The notes beneath the pieces were generated by a model that had not been told where the DNA came from, did no database searches, and saw only the letters and a list, made by a program, of their open reading frames with translations. Below, piece after piece: positions 44,401 to 50,400 of a DNA stretch of 64,000 nt. The stretch's first letter is position 1. Every line of letters begins with the position of its first letter. Origin of the DNA: Bacillota bacterium (GTDB lineage Bacteria; Bacillota; Clostridia; Christensenellales; SZUA-584); contig JAEWCC010000007.1 of the NCBI GenBank assembly GCA_023390815.1, positions 1 to 64,000 of the forward strand. Direction: 5' to 3'. Made by a program: the position numbers and the translations under genes.

Positions 44401-45234
44401 GCCCGAGACATGTTCCCATTCCCCGACCAGCTTTGTGCCCCGCAACTGGATCTCGCCCGCGATATCGTTCATGTCAATATAGGCCCATCCGGCGTCCGCG
44501 CTCTCCCGGTAAACGTATCCGGAATACAGATACCAGTGGTTCGGCTGAACGCTGACCGCCGCGTGTGTGGCAACGCCGACTCCGCCGGGCGCGACCCGCA
44601 TCGATGCGGACCCGCTGTGCGCCTTCGAGGTGTCGACGCTGGCCTGTGTGTTGGCGCTCCAGCCTGTCACGCCGTTTTCCAGCCCGCCGTTGCTGACCAG
44701 CTCGGTCGGCGCCATGTTGATCTTGCGCACCGTTATGCCGTCGAACAGTACGGTTCCTTTTGCCACCGCGCGGAGGATCACGCTAGTGGTGCCACCGCTG
44801 CTAAACGTGCCGCTTAAGCTTACCCACTCGCCGGATACGGTGGCTTCCAGCGTCTCGCTGACGCCGCTGCCGGTAACTTGCAGCCTGGCTACGTCCTCCG
44901 CGGCCCCTTTGCGGACCCATGCAGAAAACAGATAGTCGGCCCCTGCTTCCACGGTCAGCGCGTCCGTTACCGCGGCCTCCTCTGCCGTCCCGCTATACGC
45001 GAGCGCATTGCTGCCCTCCCGCGCGCCCTGATTGGTCACCGTGAAACCATCAGGCAATGTCCAGCCGTTTAAGCCTTCCGCCGGCGGCGTCCATGTTTCG
45101 AACGAGCCGTTGTCAAGGCTATTTCCGGCGTCTGCCTTGGCTGACGGTGCGCCTGACCCTGCGAACAGGAATACCATGAGCACCACCAGTAAAGCTGTGG
45201 TCTTGAGAACCTGCTTTGAATTCCTGGCTTCCAT
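38470..45234 (-). CDS. Very large secreted alpha-galactosidase (GH36) with carbohydrate-binding modules
   Basis: This 2254-residue secreted enzyme begins with a signal peptide (about 1-34, ending SAKADA). Four CenC-like carbohydrate-binding modules follow (about 36-160, 160-325, 325-490, 490-625), then an NPCBM-type module (about 630-800), an Ig-like linker and a second NPCBM module (about 870-1010). The GH36 (melibiase) region has WWMDAGWY (near 1466), RFPSGM, LWFEPERV, the nucleophile aspartate in YREDFN (near 1578) and the acid/base aspartate in DSCASGGNRND (near 1629). A Big_2 domain (about 1988-2070) and two FN3 domains follow. It has no wall-anchor motif. AAGGAG precedes the ATG. It probably releases galactose from plant or host glycans. 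Confidence 0.93.
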   Translation of the reverse strand: MEARNSKQVLKTTALLVVLMVFLFAGSGAPSAKADAGNSLDNGSFETWTPPAEGLNGWTLPDGFTVTNQGAREGSNALAYSGTAEEAAVTDALTVEAGADYLFSAWVRKGAAEDVARLQVTGSGVSETLEATVSGEWVSLSGTFSSGGTTSVILRAVAKGTVLFDGITVRKINMAPTELVSNGGLENGVTGWSANTQASVDTSKAHSGSASMRVAPGGVGVATHAAVSVQPNHWYLYSGYVYRESADAGWAYIDMNDIAGEIQLRGTKLVGEWEHVSGLWNSGSRTSLSLRVVMENNWDNPNSGKAPVGNVWLDDISFMQVDVGDELLQDGTFETSGWQIPDAGKAEYSEAIRLYGDGSLYMHLADNTSGDAVAVANDGEAIEVEPNTDYFLSGYLYRTGGNRTISGYIEVLDGDETVFSVTGTRYNCTVWDISQASDPTGHWEYVSGLWNSGSHTSVKIRAVARANAATVTDSVYFDNISFRKAASSIAGENILPNGDIEDYSFNYSAAGWTLPKGAVITSEQKNSGGVSLQIVSEDTLSVQSDAAAVGKYRDYVVSGWVYKTNASDTASISVLNGTASVSLVADAPTGQWILLKKVFKTGANASVRVKLEATGAVYFDDIAVKEAEINDTNMGKIYLSDLPWESYRIEGSYQPWYDDDTTGNGMINICDIVSYEKGVRTHPGSSYDAEVVYDISGYGCTSFTAYVGRDRNGRPGQTQFKVYVDGVQKAQSPIMRWGDIHYFDVDITGASELKIVQTDGGDGYSYDGGSWGNAAINYPAGEGMVRITSHAVRGNLIDVSDTATLSGFARADAIKLYANGEYTGVTAPVTDGKWQAQVNNLPGGAVTIKAESIVNGEAMSSYEVEIDRGGDVVNVADMVWGRTTFNPPDSLRRGFSYLNDYLSVGGGAVITKNGFETHPLNAPVEQSYADLDLNLKGSGLTYFQSAVGLCDWRATTLGHVEFIVLADGQILARSGALYTGEMYYLTADIPADCETLTLRVTNVNGDYAWCSADWCEPVLAASRDALYRNPINAYNPDTQKTVVNISGANMHFEATEPFNALVLTEAELTEPVTVKVYQWLNTYLRTLQSAPMLQAQMMPGEDMAFVPLFSTLDPGEYLLVLDGPGTIGLYPSTTSVSYVDGEVQGAALGMQFMFTEQAEPYFSSVTGEVGEANYDNTASQTEKQRAETQYEGYLSDLSTFPATFTIGETDYSGFGADFNVNDQTTTTADGIETTVTKLTHISGLEFELKSAYYPAYAAFDWTIYISNNTDSNSPVVSNLSGANLVFEGADPYLLTSYGDSRQFLPDERRIAGHLEYGPTSGRSTEGAFSYYNMEYGEKGVLIGIGWSGNWKAVFDNTADRGKTHVTIGQSAFKSYLKPGETVRTPLVAFVMYDGRDKDRAGNLWRRWFIDCNMHKVAEPGEEPHLFEPVISAGTSVQYAEMTLATDANQVEAISRYEDNGIPINFWWMDAGWYYNVDDQSLPPWGWTATGTWKVDTSRFPSGMSAISDYAESVGVKTLLWFEPERVGMPVSSLKTDGSTIHPDWLLAGTLVNLGDPDAVDWIANRIADIMEKGGISLYREDFNIQPAGNWRAGDSAQGENREGITENLYVQGHLRLWDIILERLPNAIIDSCASGGNRNDLEAMRRGVPVHKTDYNYGDLTAQQGYALEMAPWMPYFGTKADSNDTTFSDKYNLRTAMVPWMVLNYNSDKPIDWDIVRDAVEEHEKIAPYIYDDFYKLTEYSRSESKWMGWEYLSRDKSDGYAIMYRRSSGPVSQTVKLKGLRPGALYRIWFEDRNDYFTARGRDLMNKGFEMSLPAAKTSDIIYIQEASQPFTPRALVANITKTTAGGQYREGIRESEDMYYVDIRLNMWLRETVLGNDEGSVEQSVQADYQDVITINGKTVTQLLAEDPDSVRMNYDVVNNILSVFVAKTSSADFRPGKENVIGLSQELATYEGVHLAADCEFTYDGETDTWAQTETPPEEVVLVTGITVTGETIVQPGDTEQLTAVLSPEHATVTGVNWSTSNTKVATVDEQGLVTAHKIGRVVITAAAKDGSGVMGSIKIMVKPMVQAPDITVVSAGFDSVEVSWNEVPDASGYEVYRAGSRLAPYVKVFTAQPGTLSFTDTGLWTGQMYYYKVCAFKTVDEETAYRRFSEVKTTTPKLSAPTITAEPVTDGSVAITWDSVPGATGYEIWRSSWENGPYKLIGSTCDTSAMDYDADAGVTYYYKVCAYRSFGYIQVYGGFSAVESARYRE

Positions 45235-45400
45235 ATTCCTTCTCCTTTACTTATTATTTTTTGTTTCACCTTTTTTTTCAGGCGAAACAAACCTTTATCG
45301 AAAAGCAGAAAAAATCTGCTGCCTTTACCCGGTGTCATGAAATCCAAAGGCGGACCAATAGAATGTCCTTCTGTCAGGTTTAACCTCATCCGGCACAGGA

Positions 45401-45801
45401 GCGTAACCGGTTACGCCAAAGCAGCTTTGCTTCTTAAACTGTCCATACGCATTTTGCCCTGGTGATTTAAAAATTCTGTCCGAATCATCCGGCGTAACCG
45501 GTTACGCCAAAACAAAGCTAAAATTCATTTTTTTTGATTTAAATTTAGATCTGGCAGGGATTTCGCTTCTACGACCTCGGGTCATCTCGGCTGAAAGGGA
45601 CTATTCTCCCTATCGCTTCCAATGAGCATGAGCATGGCGACAATCAGAGCTGCGGAAGTTTTTGCATATACGCGACCTTTTTGTTTCATCTTTGACATAA
45701 CTCATTTTCTCCTTATGCTTTAGTGAAAACCCAGAGAATAGAGTAACCGCGAAACGATACGCTCCTGATCATCTTATATTTTAGAGCGTAACCGGTTACG
45801 C
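45401..45801 (-). promoter_or_regulatory. Three identical palindromic operators upstream of the alpha-galactosidase gene
   Basis: GCGTAACCGGTTACGC occurs at 45401-45416, 45492-45507 (extended to GGCGTAACCGGTTACGCC at 45491-45508) and 45786-45801. Each is a perfect palindrome with central CCGG, the form bound by GalR/LacI-family repressors. All lie upstream of the enzyme gene. No LacI/GalR gene is adjacent, so the regulator is encoded elsewhere. Confidence 0.75.
45582..45698 (-). pseudogene. Short signal-peptide-like ORF, probable truncated secreted-protein remnant
   Basis: A 38-codon frame starts at ATG 45698 with AAGGAG 11 bases upstream. It begins MSKMKQKGRVYAKTSAALIV, then AMLMLIGS, like the basic and hydrophobic parts of a signal peptide, then loses similarity and stops. 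It lies between two of the palindromic operators, upstream of the alpha-galactosidase gene. It may be the 5' stump of a deleted secreted protein or a tiny secreted peptide. Confidence 0.4.
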
Positions 45802-46000
45802 CAAAGCGACTTTACTTTTCTTAATGCTGAAGTTCTATTTTTAAGGTATATATAAACAATTCCCATGGTACTTAAACATATTTTTCTTATTTTTCGATCA
45901 GTCAAGTGGGCTATACGCTCCTGCATGAGGTAGGATTTCGCGATATCTATCACCGATAAGTGCTTTTAGACTTATAGTATCAAAATCACGGAATATAAAA

Positions 46001-46039
46001 AATCCCCGGAAGTGCCTATTTATAACGTTTCCGGGGATT
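46001..46039. terminator. Perfect hairpin next to repeat B
   Basis: AATCCCCGGAA (46001-46011) pairs with TTCCGGGGATT (46029-46039). It has A-rich and T-rich flanks and could terminate transcription in either direction. It directly borders repeat B copy 1. Confidence 0.6.
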
Positions 46040-46046
46040 TGTCTAC

Positions 46047-46470
46047 TATTCCCACTCGCAAATTCAAAGCTTAATCTAAACAATTCCGTTTAGATTTCGT
46101 GATGATTCTTTAATCCATCTGATACCAGTTATCCACCTTCTACGGCGTTCGCTGATCTTCTGTTATCAAAAAGTTATCAATGTGCTGTTATCAATCCTCA
46201 TTATGACACTTGCATATGTGAATAATTAAACTCACTTTTTACTCTATTTTAATATACTATCACGAAACTGTTCAAATTTCAAACCGCTAAACTGCAGCAT
46301 GATAAACGATTTGGGCCTTAATAAATATAGAGATGTTCAAAATACTACATTTTTACTACACTTTAAAGCAATAACCCAAATAAGCAAATGTGTTTACATT
46401 AATTTGACCCAATTTAACGCCATAAATATCCCTTAAAACAGGCCTTTTAGCCCTCCCCCGTATATAGTTG
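46047..46470 (+). repeat. Dispersed repeat B, copy 1, with guaA-like attachment core
   Basis: This copy of about 420 bp aligns throughout with 58748-59165 in the same orientation. It begins with the core TTCCCACTCG (46049-46058), which reads Glu-Trp-Glu-stop on the minus strand. Three GTTATCAA repeats follow at 46162, 46173 and 46187 (11 and 14 bp apart), and a CTACATTTTTA/CTACACTTTAA pair 11 bp apart at 46345. The first bases after the core resemble those of repeat A. The pattern fits an integrase attachment region with arm sites. Confidence 0.6.
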
Positions 46471-46666
46471 AACTATAAGCATGCCGCCTGGGAGGCGATA
46501 TCCTCGGGTTTCTATGAGGCTTTCGGAAGCTCGAACCAGTCGTGATATCTAAGTCTTTTAAAAGTATACTTTGCACGTCAATAGTTTGTGTTAGTAGGTA
46601 TGCAACACATTACACGCAATATAAATGAACCCATTGCTTAAGATCTCGTTCTAATACATTCCTATA

Positions 46667-46715
46667 TTTACTCTTGTTACATTACATAGTATAATATATT
46701 CATTGACCGCAGTCA
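46667..46715 (+). promoter_or_regulatory. Predicted promoter and palindrome before the TetR gene
   Basis: TTTACT (46667-46672) and TATAAT (46690-46695) are spaced 17 bp, a good sigma-A-type promoter. Just downstream, TGACCGCAGTCA (46704-46715) is a short palindrome well placed to be the TetR-family protein's operator. Between the end of repeat B and this promoter (46471-46666) no gene is seen, only short GC hairpins around 46485-46560. Confidence 0.45.
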
Positions 46716-46762
46716 TATAAATTACTGAGCAAATTATCTGTTTAAAGTTTGGTGTAGAAGAA

Positions 46763-47374
46763 ATGGCATATAACGGAGAAAACAGAAAAACGAACGCTCA
46801 AAACACGAAGCAAAAGATCTACGAAAGCGCAACGAAATTATTCTCGTCCAAGGGTTTCAACGAGGTAAGCGTGGACTCTATTGTAAAAATGGCGGGCGTT
46901 TCAAAGGGCTCTTTCTATGTTCATTATGCGTCAAAAGACGCCCTTGTTACTTCTTTAATAGAAGATCATGTGGCAAAAGTAGATATGGATTACAGAAAAT
47001 TTCTTGATGCCTATCCAAGCGATTCTTCGACGGAAGCGTTATTTCTTGCGCTTATTGCTAAAATCGCTGATGTGTTGATGGATATTGGCTGGGATAAACT
47101 TCAAGTATTATATCGGGCGCAGATCACCAAGGATGTGGATACAGGGGCAGTCACAAGTTATAACAGAGAGATTTACAAAATGTTCAGCGATATGCTACAC
47201 CGTGGAATTAAACGGGGAGAATTCAAGACCGATATTCCGCTCGATGTTCTGACCAAGCATTATATTATGGCGATCCGGGGAATTACCTATGAGTGGTGCA
47301 TTCGTTATCCTAACTTTGATTACAAAACGGAGGTACTTACGCATTTTAAGCTCGTGCTAAAAGGATTGCGTTAG
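46763..47374 (+). CDS. TetR-family transcriptional regulator
   Basis: This 203-residue regulator has an N-terminal TetR helix-turn-helix: KIYESATKLFSSKGFNEVSVDSIVKMAGVSKGSFYVHYASKDAL (about 20-65 in outline). The C-terminal ligand domain is unassigned. The ribosome site is weak (AGAAG). It lies 67 bases upstream of the giant repeat protein gene, in the same direction, so it may control that gene and itself through the palindrome at 46704. Effector unknown. Confidence 0.93.
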   Translation: MAYNGENRKTNAQNTKQKIYESATKLFSSKGFNEVSVDSIVKMAGVSKGSFYVHYASKDALVTSLIEDHVAKVDMDYRKFLDAYPSDSSTEALFLALIAKIADVLMDIGWDKLQVLYRAQITKDVDTGAVTSYNREIYKMFSDMLHRGIKRGEFKTDIPLDVLTKHYIMAIRGITYEWCIRYPNFDYKTEVLTHFKLVLKGLR

Positions 47375-47441
47375 CGAATTGCGTATTATTATAGCGACTG
47401 ATGCTTTGATTATTGACTGTATATTAAGGGGGAAGAGGAAC

Positions 47442-50400
47442 ATGAAAAAAAAGCTTTTGGCATTGCTATTATGCATAGGGCTGATGTTGATTTTTTTACC
47501 TCAGACTGTGCAGGCGGCAGATGATTATACCTATATTGATCAAAATGGCGCAACAAAAACGACTGAGGGATTAACTGTTACCCCCATTACGGCCGACACT
47601 GCTACGTTGGCCACCGGCTGGTATGTTGTGGACAGTGATGTGACCCGAGACGGTACCATCACCGTGAGCGGCGACGTTCATTTAATTCTCATGGATGGGT
47701 TTACGCTGACTGTAACGGGCAGCACTGATAACGCAGGGATGAGGGTGTCACCAGGGAACAGTCTGAACGTTTACGGACAAGCGGCAAGAACAGGTACGCT
47801 GGATGCCCAAGGCGGCCTCAATGGTGCAGGCATGGGCGGCGGAAAAAACAGTTCGTCAGGTAGCATAACCATCAACAGCGGTTTTGTGACGGCAATTGGG
47901 GGTAACTACGGCGCTGGAATCGGCGGAGGGTATTATGGTAACGGTGGTACGATCAATGTAGCGGGCGGAACAGTTAACGCCACAGGTGGCAATGCCGGAC
48001 TTGTCATCGAAGGCACTTCTCTATACACCGGTGCAGGCATTGGCGGCGGGTACAATGGTGCAGGCGGAACTATCACAATATCAGGAGGCACCATTAACGC
48101 GGTAAGCGGGCCAGCTGATACTGCCACCGGGGCAGGTATCGGCGGCGGCAGCGGAAAAGACGGTGGAACCATCACCATATCCGATGGAATTGTAACCGCC
48201 AGAAGTGCCCGGAATGGCGCGGGTATCGGCGGCGGATACTTTGGCTCAGGCGGTACCATAGCGATTAATGGCGGAAATATAACGGCAAGTACCCCCTATC
48301 GGGCGGCGGGCATCGGCGGCGGAGATATGAGAGACGGCGGATCGATCACGATCCGCGGCGGCACAATCAACGCCTACTCTGAATACGGTGGCTCAGGTAT
48401 TGGCGGCGGTTATCTTGCAACCGGCGGAACAATCAATATTCAAGGCGGTAACATCACAGCCTCGGGCGGTACGTGGGGGGCCGGTGTCGGCAGCGGAGGA
48501 GAATATAACGCTGGAAATATCACGGTATCAGGCGGTGTTATAACGGCAAACGGCGGAGATTTTGCCGCCGGTATTGGTGCGGGAGGAACAAATTCAGCCA
48601 ATTCTCATAATGGCGGAACAATTAAAATCCTTGGCGGCAAAGTAACTGCCAAAGGCGGTGCCTCGGGTATGGACGCCGGACTTGATATCGGGCGGGGCCG
48701 CAATGGAATTAACGGTACGGTATTGATAGATAATGCCGCACAGGTCACGCTGGCTGCCAATGGCATAGATTCTTCAGTCACAACAGTGGGAACATGCATC
48801 CTTCAAGGCTCAGCTTCGGGCTCGCTTTTGGGTGCATATGAAGACGGCACAAAGATAGAAGGTGCATTGATCGATGTGAGCAATCCGTCGCTTACGAGCG
48901 GCACCGACTACACGGTCAGCGGTGATACCGTCACTCTTTCCGGCAGCGGCAACTCGTATGTCCTCTTTGGCAGCACAACCAGCCGAAACGTCGTCGTATC
49001 ATCGGGCAGCAGTGCGAATATAGCTCTGTTTGCGGCGGATATAAGACCTGCATCCGGATGTGCGCTCAATATGACGGGCGCAACCGTTAATATGAGGCTT
49101 GTGGAATCTAATACGCTCACCAGCACCAGTGGTTTCGCTGGCCTTCAGGCTCCGGCGGGTTCAGTCCTGACCATAAACGGCAGCGCCACAGCCACGCTGA
49201 CCACGCAGGGCAGCGCAGATGCCGCAGGCATTGGAGGCAGCAGCAACAATTCGGGCGGTACGATCACCATTAACAGCGGTACTGTGATAGCGACCGGCGG
49301 TTCAAGAGGCGCAGGTATAGGTGGTGGTTATTACTATAGTACAGGCGGCACCATCACCATTAATGGCGGAACTGTCAAAGCGCGTGGCGGCAGTGGCGCC
49401 GCAGGTATCGGCGGTGGCGACAGAGGCTCAGGCGGTAGCATTACAATAAATGGCGGAACGGTTGAGGCTTGGGGCGGAGCGGCGAGTGTCTCCAGCGGCG
49501 CTGGTATCGGCGGCGGCGTCTTTGGCAATGGTGGTACCATCACCATCATCAGCGGTACCGTCATTGCTCACGGCGGCGGCGACGGCGCAGGCATCGGCGG
49601 CGGCAGCAGCAGTTCGGGCGGCAACATCAACATCAGCGGCGGCAACGTCAACGCTTACGGCGGCAGTTATGGCGCTGGTATCGGAGGCGGCTGGGCCGGT
49701 AGCGCCGGTAACATTTTCATCAGCGGCGGAACGGTTATGGCGCAGGGCGGTAGTAATGGGTCGGGTATCGGTGGTGGTGGTCGCGGCGGCACGGGCGGCT
49801 CTGTTGCCATCAGCGGTGGAACGATAACGGCTTATGGCGGCAGTGCGGGCTACTACGGCGGCGGCGGTGCGGGTGTCGGCGGCGGCGGTGGCACCGGTAG
49901 TATCGGTAACGGCGGTGCAAGCGGCGAAGTCACCATCAGCGGCAGCGCAGCAGTGACTGCGCGTGGCATTGATGGCGGCGCGGGTATCGGCGGCGGCGGC
50001 ACGGGTGGTGGTGTTGGCGGCGCAGGCGGCACCCTGTCGGCAGACGGCGCTAACGTAACCGTATCGGCAACCGGCAGCGGCAACGGATATGACATCGGCT
50101 CCGGCAATAGCAATACAACTGGCGGCAGCCTGTCCGTTACCAACAATGCTGCTGTTATGATGAACTTAAACGGCACAAATGCAAACGCCAGCTTCATCAC
50201 AGGCACTGTCGGAGGCGATGGGGCAGGGCTTAAGGCGGGAACATATCTGAATGCTCAAAAGCTGTTGTCCTTCAGCGCTGTCAATGTTTCTCCAAGCTCG
50301 GGTGCTGATGCTTTTGATACCGTTACTTTGAATGCAGTTGTAGATGGTATATCAGACACTCTCCCCGAAGGACTCATTTCGTTTAAGGTTAACGGCGAGG

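Noticed and set aside
46480..46560. Possible riboswitch before the TetR gene
   Set aside because: A few short hairpins are present, but no known riboswitch core could be matched and the predicted promoter lies downstream of them.
47933..50206. Antisense Pro-rich frames and apparent CRISPR-like repetition
   Set aside because: The repetition is codon-phased Gly-rich protein repeat in the plus strand; there are no conserved repeats with unique spacers.
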